Shown: piece after piece, positions 8,975 to 17,600 of the stretch
Position numbering within the stretch: position 1 is the stretch's first letter
Layout: each line of letters starts with the position of its first letter
Assembly: GCF_035492295.1 (NCBI RefSeq)
Contig: NZ_DATJJK010000278.1
Span: 26,155 to 90,154 of the forward strand
Reading direction: 5' to 3'
Origin: Acidisoma sp035492295
GTDB lineage: Bacteria; Pseudomonadota; Alphaproteobacteria; Acetobacterales; Acetobacteraceae
DNA: 64,000 bases
Made by a program: the position numbers and the translations under genes
The notes under the pieces: generated by a model
The model's input: the letters and a program-made list of their open reading frames with translations, nothing else
Told to the model about the DNA's origin: nothing
Databases searched by the model: none

Positions 8975-9763
8975 ATGCGCCTGAACGCCATCAGTTTCGG
9001 CGAGGCGGCTGACGGCCGCCCGCCCATCGTCCTGCTGCACGGACTCTTCGGCTCCGCTCGCAACTGGGGTCAGCACCAGAAGACGCTTGGCGCCGGCGGG
9101 CGGCTGGTCATCGCCCTCGATCTCCGCAATCACGGCGACAGCCCGCACGGCCCTGTCACCTCCTACGCCGCCATGGCGGAGGACGTGGCCGAAACGCTGG
9201 AGAGCCTGGGACATCGCCTCTGCCGCCTGCTCGGCCATTCCATGGGCGGCAAGGTCGCCATGGCACTCGCCCTTTCCCGCCCGGCCCTGCTTGACCGCGT
9301 CGTGGTGGCCGATATCGCGCCGCGCACCTATGAGCACGGCAATGCCGATCTTGCAGCCGCCATGCGGGGCTTGGAGATCACACCCGGCATGACGCGTGCG
9401 GAAGCGAGCGCCGCTCTCGCATCGCGCATCCCCAATGCCATGATCCGCTCCTTTCTCATGCTCAATCTCCGCCTCGGCAATACACAGCCCAACGGCTGGC
9501 GCATCGGTCTTTCAGAGATCGCGGAGGGAATGAGCGTGATCGAGGGCTGGCAGCCGGTCCCCCGGGTTTATGACGGGCCGGCCCTCTTCATCACGGGCGG
9601 CCGCTCAGACTACGTGCCGGAAACAGCCTATCCCGACATCCGCGCGCTTTTCCCGGCGGTGCGCTTCGCGACACTGCCCGATGCCGGGCACTGGCTGCAT
9701 GTGGACGATCCGGCGGGCTTCCTCGCAGCAGTCACTCCCTTCCTGGATGGGGCTGAGGCATGA
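8975..9763 (+). CDS. Alpha/beta hydrolase, YbfF-type esterase
   Basis: A 262-residue alpha/beta hydrolase fold enzyme. The HGLFGS oxyanion segment (22-27), the nucleophile elbow GHSMGG with Ser89, Asp212 in GGRSDY and His239 in DAGHW form a full catalytic triad. The DLRNHGDSPH segment is typical of the YbfF esterase family, which cleaves short acyl or acyl-CoA esters. ATG 8975 follows the upstream stop by five bases. The stop overlaps the next start in ATGA, so it is translationally coupled to the SDR. Confidence 0.9.
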   Translation: MRLNAISFGEAADGRPPIVLLHGLFGSARNWGQHQKTLGAGGRLVIALDLRNHGDSPHGPVTSYAAMAEDVAETLESLGHRLCRLLGHSMGGKVAMALALSRPALLDRVVVADIAPRTYEHGNADLAAAMRGLEITPGMTRAEASAALASRIPNAMIRSFLMLNLRLGNTQPNGWRIGLSEIAEGMSVIEGWQPVPRVYDGPALFITGGRSDYVPETAYPDIRALFPAVRFATLPDAGHWLHVDDPAGFLAAVTPFLDGAEA

Positions 9764-10506
9764 GCAAGACGATTCTCATCACCGGCGCCAGCCGTGGCAT
9801 CGGCCGTGCGACTGCGCTTCTGGCGGGGGCGCGCTGCTGGTCCGTTGGCGTCAACTACGCCGGCAACCGGCAGGCCGCCGAATCTGTGGTGGCCGAGGTC
9901 GAAGCCGCCGGCGGCAGCGCTGTCGCAATCCAGGGCGATGTCGCGGAGGAGGCGGAGGTCATCGCCATGTTCGATGCCACCGAAGCGGCCTTCGGCCCAC
10001 TCGACGGCGTCGTCATCAATGCCGGGATCGCGGCGCAATCCATGCCGCTGGCCGAGATGGAGGCCAGCCGCATAAAGCGGCTCTTCGATGTCAACGTCTA
10101 CGGCGCCTTTCTTTGCGCGCGCGAGGCGGCGCGGCGTCTTTCGACAAGCCGCGGCGGACGCGGCGGCGCTATCGTTATCGTCTCCTCCGTCTCCTCCCGC
10201 CTCGGCTCGCCCTTCGAATTCATCGATTATGCGGCGTCCAAGGGAGCGATGGACACGCTGGCGATCGGCCTCGCCCGCGAACTGGGCCGCGAGGGCGTGC
10301 GGGTGAATGCCGTGCGCCCAGGATTGACGGCGACCGAAATCCACGCGACCGCCGGCCAACCTGACCGGGCGGCGCGGCTGGGCGAGACCACGCCCATGGG
10401 CCGTGCGGCCGAGCCAAGCGAGATCGCCGAGCCGATCCTCTGGCTGCTCAGCGACGCCGCTTCCTATACCAGCGGCGCGGTGCTGGATGTCTCGGGCGGC
10501 CGCTGA
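9760..10506 (+). CDS. SDR-family NAD(P) oxidoreductase
   Basis: A 248-residue classical short-chain dehydrogenase with the cofactor motif TGASRGIG (8-15), the structural NAG (87-89), a catalytic serine in the IVIVSSVSS segment (about 142) and YAASK giving Tyr157 and Lys161. The C-terminal SGAVLDVSGGR ending is typical of FabG-like reductases. Its start overlaps the esterase stop by four bases. The substrate is unknown; it is unlikely to be the housekeeping FabG because no fatty-acid synthesis genes are near. Confidence 0.9.
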   Translation: MSKTILITGASRGIGRATALLAGARCWSVGVNYAGNRQAAESVVAEVEAAGGSAVAIQGDVAEEAEVIAMFDATEAAFGPLDGVVINAGIAAQSMPLAEMEASRIKRLFDVNVYGAFLCAREAARRLSTSRGGRGGAIVIVSSVSSRLGSPFEFIDYAASKGAMDTLAIGLARELGREGVRVNAVRPGLTATEIHATAGQPDRAARLGETTPMGRAAEPSEIAEPILWLLSDAASYTSGAVLDVSGGR

Positions 10507-10536
10507 CCGCAGACTATCCCTGATTGGAATCGGACC

Positions 10537-10941
10537 ATGCTCGATCACGCCTTCCTGTCCGTCAGCGACCTCGAGCGCTCGGTTGCCTTCTATAGCCAGG
10601 CACTGACCCCGCTCGGGATCACCATCCGGCATGACTATGACGGGCAGGACGGGCCGCCCGGTCATCCTGACCTCAAGGGTTTCGGATCAGGCGGGCGAAT
10701 CGGGTTCTGGCTGCGCGCCGGCACGGTGGAGGGGCGGGCCGCCCATATCGGCTTCGTCGCCCATAGCCGGGCCGAAGTCGACGCCGCCTATGAGGCCGCG
10801 ATGGCGGCGGGTGGCACCGACAATGGGCCCCCGGGGATACGGCTCTACTACGACCCCCGCTACTATGCTGCGAACGTGCTCGACCCGGACGGCTACAGTC
10901 TCGAATTCGTCTACAAGAGCTGGCAGCACCCCCAGCCCTGA
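10537..10941 (+). CDS. VOC-family (glyoxalase/bleomycin-resistance-like) protein
   Basis: A 134-residue single-domain vicinal-oxygen-chelate protein. It starts MLDHAFLSVSDLERSVAFY, the usual first beta-alpha unit with a metal-ligand His4, and ends with YYAANVLDPDGYSLEFVYK, the conserved second unit with a metal-binding Glu. Family members include glyoxalases, dioxygenases and antibiotic-binding proteins. It is 30 bases behind the SDR in the same direction and probably co-transcribed. Specific activity is undetermined. Confidence 0.86.
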   Translation: MLDHAFLSVSDLERSVAFYSQALTPLGITIRHDYDGQDGPPGHPDLKGFGSGGRIGFWLRAGTVEGRAAHIGFVAHSRAEVDAAYEAAMAAGGTDNGPPGIRLYYDPRYYAANVLDPDGYSLEFVYKSWQHPQP

Positions 10942-10948
10942 GGCGCGG

Positions 10949-11743
10949 CTACGCGCGGCCGAGAAACCCGGCGCGCGTCACTGCAAAACGGTCCCCGAAG
11001 CCGCGCAGCCCCACGGGCTGTAGCGCGAGCTGGCGCAGATCGCGCGCGGCGAGGATGGCAGGAAGCGCCGCAGCGACGGCGCTGCGCGGCGGCCGCGGCA
11101 GGCGCCGCGCCTCGGCGAGCCAAGCCTCGCCCTGCGCACGCAGTTGGCCGAGAACCGGCATCAGCGCGGGGTCCAGCGGGTGGGCGGCGGCGGCTTCCGG
11201 GATCAGCCCCGCCGCCTCCAGCAGGTCTGCGGGCCAGGGCGCGTGGCCCTGAGCCGCGAGCGCGAAGCGGGCGCGGAGCAGCCCCGCCACGCCATAGGCG
11301 GCGCCGCGCAGGCGCAGCCCTTCCAGCATCCCGGCCTGGGTGACGCCCAGCGCGCGGCCCGCCACAACGGCGAGGCTGCCCGTACCCTGCAACAGCCACT
11401 GCCGCCAATCCTCGAGCGTCGGAAAAGCGCCGTCGATCTCCGCCTCGCGCGCCTCGATCATCGCCAGAAGTGGCGCGCGGTCGAACACGCCCTCCCGAAT
11501 CAAGGTTCGCAGCGGGGTCGATAGCTCGCCCGGCTTCGCCTCCCCCTCCACGACCTCACGCCACCATTGCAGGCGCATGAGGGCGAGCAGGTTCTGGCTC
11601 GTCACCTCGCGTGCGCGCGCGAGTTCGTGGTTGAAGGCATAGAGGATGACGAGCCGCTCCCGCAGCTCCGTCGGCGCGAAAAGCAGGGTCAGGAAACGGT
11701 CCGGATCGTGTCGGCGCAGCGATTCGCCAAGGGGAGACAGCAT
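10949..11743 (-). CDS. Squalene/phytoene-synthase-family protein (NDUFAF6-like)
   Basis: A 264-residue all-helical protein of the squalene/phytoene synthase fold. The two Asp-rich motifs that bind prenyl diphosphate in true synthases are missing: the first position reads AFNHELARAR and no DxxxD occurs in the later helix. A VAGRALGV segment matches the conserved glycine region. This pattern is typical of the NDUFAF6-like group of alphaproteobacteria and mitochondria, implicated in respiratory complex I assembly and not in carotenoid synthesis. It converges on the VOC gene with only seven bases between the stops. Start choice is uncertain; a TTG lies at 11779. Confidence 0.75.
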   Translation of the reverse strand: MLSPLGESLRRHDPDRFLTLLFAPTELRERLVILYAFNHELARAREVTSQNLLALMRLQWWREVVEGEAKPGELSTPLRTLIREGVFDRAPLLAMIEAREAEIDGAFPTLEDWRQWLLQGTGSLAVVAGRALGVTQAGMLEGLRLRGAAYGVAGLLRARFALAAQGHAPWPADLLEAAGLIPEAAAAHPLDPALMPVLGQLRAQGEAWLAEARRLPRPPRSAVAAALPAILAARDLRQLALQPVGLRGFGDRFAVTRAGFLGRA

Positions 11744-11813
11744 GGGCCGCGTGATGGACCGGCGGCTGCCCGATAGCAAGAAGCGGGGAACGAAGGCGAG
11801 GCTCTGATAAACT

Positions 11814-11876
11814 TAGAGTGTGATGGAGGGCTCGGATCGAAGCGGCTCCCCTTCGATCTGATACGATCACACGCTA
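11814..11876. repeat. Compound palindrome, TAGAGTGTGAT family
   Basis: The outer arms are TAGAGTGTGAT and ATCACACGCTA (one mismatch); the inner stem is GATCGAAG / CTTCGATC around an 8-base loop. The outer arms recur at 22215 and, in short form, at 36671. It lies in the gap between the divergent squalene-synthase-like gene and sodB. Confidence 0.7.
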
Positions 11877-11993
11877 GCCGCCGACCATGGGTTGACGCTG
11901 CCCGCCCTCGGCATAAGGTTAACGGCGACCGGGCGGCCGTGGCTTATCCGCCGCGACGCTTGCCCTCAGCCACCAAAACCAATGGAGCGCATC

Positions 11994-12602
11994 ATGGCTT
12001 TCGAGCTTCCCGCACTGCCCTATGACGTCTCGGCCCTCGCCGGGGCCGGCATGTGCCAAGAAACCCTGGAACTGCATCACGGCAAGCACCATCAGGCCTA
12101 TGTCACGGCGCTTAACGGCTTCGTTGAGAAAAACCCCGCGCTGCAGGGCAAGTCCCTCGAGGAGATCGTGAAGCTCTCCTATGGCCAGAGCGACCTCGCC
12201 CCGGTCTTCAACAATGCCGGCCAGCATTGGAACCACATCCTGTTCTGGAAGAACCTCGCGGCCACCGGCGGCAAGCTGCCGGGCAAGCTCGAGACCAAGA
12301 TCAATGAAGATTTCGGGTCGGTTCAGGCCTTCAAGGACGCCTTCAAGACGGCGGCCACCACGCAGTTCGGCTCCGGCTGGGCCTGGCTCGTGCTCGCCGC
12401 CGACGGCAAGCTCAAAGTGACCAAGACCCCGAACGGCTCCAACCCGCTCGCGACGGGCGAAGGTAAGGCCCTCCTCGGCCTGGATGTCTGGGAACACAGC
12501 TACTACCTCGACTTCCGCAACCGCCGTCCGGACTATGTCACCAACTATCTGGACAAGCTCGCGAACTACGAATTCGCCGAGGCCGAACTCGCCGCCGCCT
12601 GA
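11994..12602 (+). CDS. sodB: Superoxide dismutase, Fe-type
   Basis: A 202-residue iron/manganese-class superoxide dismutase that converts superoxide to peroxide and oxygen in the cytoplasm. The four metal ligands are visible: His28 (ELHHGKHH), His81 (HWNHILFW), Asp164 and His168 (LDVWEHSYYLDF). Gln77 in NNAGQ occupies the position used by Fe-type enzymes. The start is the ATG of MAFELPALPY; upstream in-frame codons are not conserved in the family. A strong terminator follows. The compound palindrome at 11814-11876 sits in its upstream region. Confidence 0.95.
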   Translation: MAFELPALPYDVSALAGAGMCQETLELHHGKHHQAYVTALNGFVEKNPALQGKSLEEIVKLSYGQSDLAPVFNNAGQHWNHILFWKNLAATGGKLPGKLETKINEDFGSVQAFKDAFKTAATTQFGSGWAWLVLAADGKLKVTKTPNGSNPLATGEGKALLGLDVWEHSYYLDFRNRRPDYVTNYLDKLANYEFAEAELAAA

Positions 12603-12620
12603 TCCGGCCGCGCGCACACA

Positions 12621-12654
12621 AAAAAGCCCGGACGCGCGCGCGTCCGGGCTTTTT
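12621..12654. terminator. Bidirectional terminator between sodB and yajC
   Basis: The stem AAAAAGCCCGGACG / CGTCCGGGCTTTTT surrounds CGCGCG. The flanking A5 and T5 tracts let it act on both converging transcripts. Confidence 0.92.
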
Positions 12655-12675
12655 CTTTGGGCGCTGCGCCCCGGC

Positions 12676-13044
12676 TCAGCCGGTCTTGGCGGGGGGCTGC
12701 GGCGTCGCCTTAGCGTCGTTGGCGACGACCGGCTTGATGATGGCCGAGATGGTCGAACGCAGCACGGTGACGCGGACATTCGGAGCGATCTCGACCTCGA
12801 TCTCGTCCGAGCCTTCGCGGGTCTTCTGCACGACGCCCAGGATGCCACCGGAGGTCACGACCCGGTCACCGCGCTTCATGGCGGCCAGGCTTGCCTTCAG
12901 CGCCTTTTGCTTCTGCTGCTGCGGCCGGATCAGGATGAAATAGAAGACGCCGAAAATGAGGACGAGCGGCGCGAACTGCGCCAAGCTGCCCAGAGAGGAG
13001 CTACCGCCGAGCGACTGGGCGAAAGCCGGTGAAATCAGGTGCAT
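12676..13044 (-). CDS. yajC: Preprotein translocase subunit YajC
   Basis: A 122-residue single-pass membrane protein of the SecDF-YajC accessory complex that helps protein export. The transmembrane segment is about 22-40 (FAPLVLIFGVFYFILI) and is followed by the signature RPQQQKQKAL and a cytoplasmic domain with GDRVVTSGGILGVV. The tail (VVANDAKATPQPPAKTG) is low complexity. secD and secF are not in the window immediately upstream, although yajC is often next to them. The start is ATG 13044 because the longer in-frame extension has no family similarity. Confidence 0.93.
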   Translation of the reverse strand: MHLISPAFAQSLGGSSSLGSLAQFAPLVLIFGVFYFILIRPQQQKQKALKASLAAMKRGDRVVTSGGILGVVQKTREGSDEIEVEIAPNVRVTVLRSTISAIIKPVVANDAKATPQPPAKTG

Positions 13045-13310
13045 GCGGGCATCCGGTTCCGTGACAGAGTGGCGAAGCCAAGGTCGCGAGGCGGGATCAG
13101 CGAAGAATATCGCCGCCGACAAGCCGGCTCCAATGCGGCCGGACCATAGGGCGCGGGCCCCCGCCGTCAAGCCTTGTTCAGGCCTGGAACCAGCCTTGTC
13201 GGAAATTGCCTATCCTTTTCAATAGGAAACCGCTCCCTTTTGCGGCCCGAGGTCTTGCCCCGCTGGCAGTGCCGCCGGCTGTTTCACCTGCTAATCGACG
13301 GAAGTGCCCG

Positions 13311-14189
13311 ATGGATGCCTCGCTCACCGATCTCCTGACCCGTATCGCGGGCGCGCTCGAGCGCTTGGCGCCGCCGCCGGCGAGCGCACCGGATCTCTCG
13401 GCCGCCGAGGGCTTCATGTGGCAGCCGGCCGAGCGGCGGCTGGCCCCCGTGCCGCATATCTCCCGGCTGCCAATCGCCCTCATCCAGGGGGTCGAACAGC
13501 AGAAGGGCATCATCCTTGAGAATACCCGTCGCTTCGCGCGCGGCCTGCCCGCGAACAACGCCATGCTCTGGGGCGCGCGCGGCATGGGTAAATCCTCGCT
13601 CGTCAAAGCCGCCCATGCGGCCGTGGCGGCAGAAGACAGGGGCGCCGGCGTCAGCCCCTTCAAGCTCATCGAGATCCACCGCGACGACCTCAAGACCCTG
13701 CCCGAGCTCTTGAACCTGCTGCGCGGCCGGGCCGCGCGCTTCGTCCTTCTGTGCGACGATCTTTCCTTCGAAAAGGAGGATGCCGACTACAAGGCGCTGA
13801 AATCGGTGCTCGACGGCGGCATCGAGGGCCGTCCCGATAACGTTCTGTTCTATGCCACCAGCAATCGTCGGCATCTGATGCCGAGGGACATGATCGACAA
13901 TGAGCGCGCGACCGCGATCAACCCTGGTGAGGCGATCGAGGAGAAGGTGTCTCTCTCTGATCGCTTCGGCCTCTGGATCGGCTTCCACAACTGCGACCAG
14001 CCGACCTTCTTTGCAATGATCGAGGGCTACGCCAAAGCTCTGCAGCTGCCAATCGAGACGGAGGCGTTGCGGGCCGGGGCGGTGGAATGGTCGGTCACCC
14101 GCGGCGGCCGCTCCGGACGTGTCGCCTGGCAGTATATTCAGGACGTGGCGGGGAGCCTCGGGATCGCGGTCACGGGCAACCTGGACTGA
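13311..14189 (+). CDS. DUF815-family AAA+ ATP-binding protein
   Basis: A 292-residue P-loop ATPase. Walker A is GARGMGKSS (88-96) and Walker B is FVLLCDDLSF (about 144-153); a sensor-like YATSNRRHLMPRD segment follows. This is the DUF815 family, found across alphaproteobacteria, with no clear biochemical role. It is divergent from yajC, a frequent neighbour in this class. The true start is the ATG of MDASLTDLL, 35 codons inside a longer open frame. A perfect hairpin terminator closes the gene. Confidence 0.87.
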   Translation: MDASLTDLLTRIAGALERLAPPPASAPDLSAAEGFMWQPAERRLAPVPHISRLPIALIQGVEQQKGIILENTRRFARGLPANNAMLWGARGMGKSSLVKAAHAAVAAEDRGAGVSPFKLIEIHRDDLKTLPELLNLLRGRAARFVLLCDDLSFEKEDADYKALKSVLDGGIEGRPDNVLFYATSNRRHLMPRDMIDNERATAINPGEAIEEKVSLSDRFGLWIGFHNCDQPTFFAMIEGYAKALQLPIETEALRAGAVEWSVTRGGRSGRVAWQYIQDVAGSLGIAVTGNLD

Positions 14190-14197
14190 CGACCGCG

Positions 14198-14230
14198 CAA
14201 CGACGGCCGGACCGTCCGGCCGTCGTTGTT
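14198..14230 (+). terminator. Terminator after the DUF815 gene
   Basis: A 14-bp perfect stem (CAACGACGGCCGGA / TCCGGCCGTCGTTG) with a three-base loop, nine bases after the stop and followed by TT. The T-tract is short, but the stem is strong. Confidence 0.75.
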
Positions 14231-14647
14231 GCCCCCGCTCTGCCCAGAGGAGCGCACGCGCCGTTTCGGACTCTACACCTTCAGCGAATCCCTCAAATTT
14301 GTTTCGCTTTCGCAAGATTTTGTGGAAGCAGCTCGCCTCCCCTGCGTCTCGCGCGACCTGCCTCGAGAAACGATCCATGGCAGGCCAAAGAATTTTTGTT
14401 GTCATTCCGTTACATATAATCTAAGCAACCAAGACAGGGCGCGCCAGCGCCCCGGCAACAATTAAGAAATTGTTAGAGGTTATACGCTTAAAGATCGTGA
14501 CCGTGCCTTCCCATGAACCGGGAGACTCTGCCTTAGCGCCCATCCAAGGCCGTCTTCTGTCGCAGCCAAAGACGGAAGCGCTCAGCCTCCCGACCAAGAC
14601 TGACCTCCATCCCCGTTCCGGTTCCCCTTGAAGGCCGTCATTCATCC
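14231..14647 (+). other. AT-richer leader upstream of the large glycosyltransferase gene
   Basis: No convincing gene was seen here. The middle part is much more AT-rich than the surroundings, with runs such as AAATTTG, AATTTTTG and TACATATAATC. This looks like a promoter and long 5' leader for the downstream gene, or an acquired boundary. The only open frames are short and unlike any family. Confidence 0.55.
14393..14420 (+). promoter_or_regulatory. Candidate sigma-70-like promoter
   Basis: TTTTTG (14393-14398) and a perfect TATAAT (14415-14420) are separated by 16 bases. It points toward the glycosyltransferase and would leave a leader of about 220 bases. The -35 is poor, so this is only a candidate. 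Confidence 0.35.
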
Positions 14648-17600
14648 ATGAGCCTGAGAGCGCGCAAGAAAGCCCGTCCACTCACCACCGCCTCCGCACG
14701 GGTGGCCTTGCCGATTCCGTCGCCCGCACGCAGCCAGGCGGCACCCGCAAGCGATCCAGCTGCCGGAGCGGCATCTCTCCCGACCGACGGACTCTGCGTC
14801 GACTTCTATCGCGGTTTCTATGAGGATCTGCGCAGCCTGACGGCAAACGAAGCCACCAAACATTGGCACGTCTTCGGGCGTGCCGAAGGCCGCTTTCCCA
14901 ATGCGGTTCAGCTCATTGAGACCTTCAGAACACGTGGTTGTCTGTTGCCATCTGATTTTGACGCCGCGCTCTACCACCTGCTCTATCCGCAATCGCTGCC
15001 GGAGGCAGCATCAGATCTTGATGCGCAGGCGCATTATCTCGGCATTGGCCGCGACCGGGGCCTCGCCTATCGACCCCAAGATCGGGATTTCGTCCGGGAA
15101 CTCTATCTGGATGACGATTCATCCTACAGTCGCAACCTGCGCGCAGCGGTGCTGAAAGGGGAAACCCCCGCGTTTGAAACAGCGAAGGATATGCTGGCCT
15201 CAGTCGGACTCACGGCGGACAGTATCCTTCCGGTCTTCAGCACAACCGACTACATTATCTTCCACAGCGGTCTAGGCCTGCGTCGCAAGGCTCAATGCCT
15301 CCATCATTTCGTGTTCCGAGGCATGCCGGCCTGTGCTCCGATCAGCTTCGACATGGTCTTCGATGCCGCCTTCTACCGCGAGATCAACCGCGATCTCACC
15401 GAATTGTCGGATTTCGAAAGCTACCGGCATTGGCTCAGCCTTGGCCTGGGGCGGGATGAGGCGCCGAATCGCACCAAGTTCCTGTCTAAACTCCTGCTTC
15501 ACAAGACCGATCGCTATCCGGAAGGGTTCAAGCCGGCGATCTATGGAATGGCGAACCCCGATCTGGCAGCAATCATCGTCGGGCCCTGGCGGCTTTTGCA
15601 GCATTGCGTTCTGAACGGCATTGCCGAGGGACGTGGGGGTACCCAGCTGAGCCGCGGCAATGCTGATCTCTTTCGTGCGGCCGCCGACCTTCAGGCCATC
15701 GCCGGGCACCTTCCCCGGGCTCAGTTGATCTATCAGGAAACCTTGCGCGCCGATCCCGATCATGTGACGGCGCGGCGGCATTATGCCGACTGCCTGTTTC
15801 GCCTTGGTGATTGGCACAATGCGGCAAGCGAGTACCGCAGGCTGATCCAGACCGGTTTCGAGACCACCTGGACCTTTCTCAACCTTGCCAGCTGCCTCAT
15901 CGAGCTTCGGGAATGGCAGCAAGCGGCGATGGCCGTGCGCGCGCTGGCCGACAAAAGGCCGGGCGATCTCGGCGTTCAGCGCCGGCTGCGCGACATTTGC
16001 CGCAGTGGCTACGATACTCTTCGCGCTCAGGCGCTCTGGCTTGGCGAGAACGGCTTCGAGGATGAAGCCCGATCAGTCATCGCCCAGGCGATGGCGCTGA
16101 TCCGGCTGATGATCGCAGTCCCTGAGCGGCTGGAAGAAGTGCCCCGGCGGGAGGTCGCGTCGGTGGCGCTCGTCGCCGATCTCGGCCTCAACCAATGCCG
16201 CTTCTACCGCGTCGAACAGAAGCGCGAGCAGTTCGAAGAGCTTGGCATAGAGACCACGATCTTCGACTTCCACTGCGAGACGGCTGAGTTCGTCCGCCGA
16301 CTCGATCAGTTCGATGTCGTCGTCTTCTACCGCGTCACAGCGACACCTGACGTCATTGAAGCGATCGACGCGACGCGGGCCGCCGGCAAGCCGAGTTTCT
16401 ACGAGATCGACGATCTCATGTTCGACCCGGCGCGCTTCCCCGAGTCTTTCGAAAGCTACGGCAATCAGATCTCGCGCTCGCTCTACGCCACCCTCGTCAT
16501 CGCGCCGGCGCAGCTGCGCACGGCGATGGAGCTTTGCGACTTTGCCATCGCCTCCACGCCGGCGCTCGCGCGGCAGATGGCCACGGTCATGGGCGAGCGG
16601 CGGGTTTTCGTGCATCACAATGCCTTGCACAGCCCGCACGAGACGCTCCTGCGGTACCCCCCGCACCGCGCCGCGGATGATCGGATCAGAATCGTCTACG
16701 GCAGCGGCACGGCAGCCCATAATGAAGATTTCGATCTTTTCGCAGCGCCCGCGCTGCTGCGCATCCTCCACGAGAACGCCAAGGTCGATCTCCTCATCAT
16801 CGGCTACCTGACTTTGCCACCCGCCTTCGCCGCCTTCCGCGCGCGCATCACCCGCATCGATCCCATTTGGGACATTGCGCTCTATTGGCAGGTTCTCGCC
16901 ACCGCGGACATCAACATCGCCGTGCTGAAGCCAGGCCTCATCGCGGACTGCAAGAGCGAGATCAAATGGCTGGAAGCAGCCCTCCTCGGGATCCCCTCCG
17001 TCGCGACGCCGACCGAGACCTATCGGCAGGCGATCGAGGACGGGCGGACCGGTCTCCTCGCAACCGAAGCCGATGCCTGGCACAGGGCTCTGACCCGGCT
17101 CATCTCCGATCCTGAGTTGCGGCGTTCCGTCGGGCGCGCGGCTCACGACCATGTGGTGCGCAAATACGGCAGAGTCGCGATGGCCCAGAAGCTCGGCAGG
17201 ATCATTGGGCATCGACCGGGCAAAGCGCGGGTGGCATCGCGTCGCACCCGTGTCCTTCTCGTCAACGTCTACTTCCCGCCCCAGGCGGTTGGCGGCGCAA
17301 CGCGGGTCGTCGCCGACAATGCTCGCGATCTCCAGCAGCTGTTCGGAGACAGTCTCGAGATTGAAGTTTTTGCTGGAATGGAGGGCTCGCATCAGGCGTA
17401 TCGCAGCGCCACCAACCTCTGGAACGGTATCCCGGTCCATTCCGTCACGACACCCGACGACCCGGACATCGACCACCGCATTCGGGACGAGCAAATGGTC
17501 GCGGCTTTCGAGGCCTGCATCGACCGGTTCCAGCCCGATGTCGTCCATTTCCACTGCCTGCAGCGCCTGACGGCAGCGATCTGCGATGTGCCGCTCCGGC

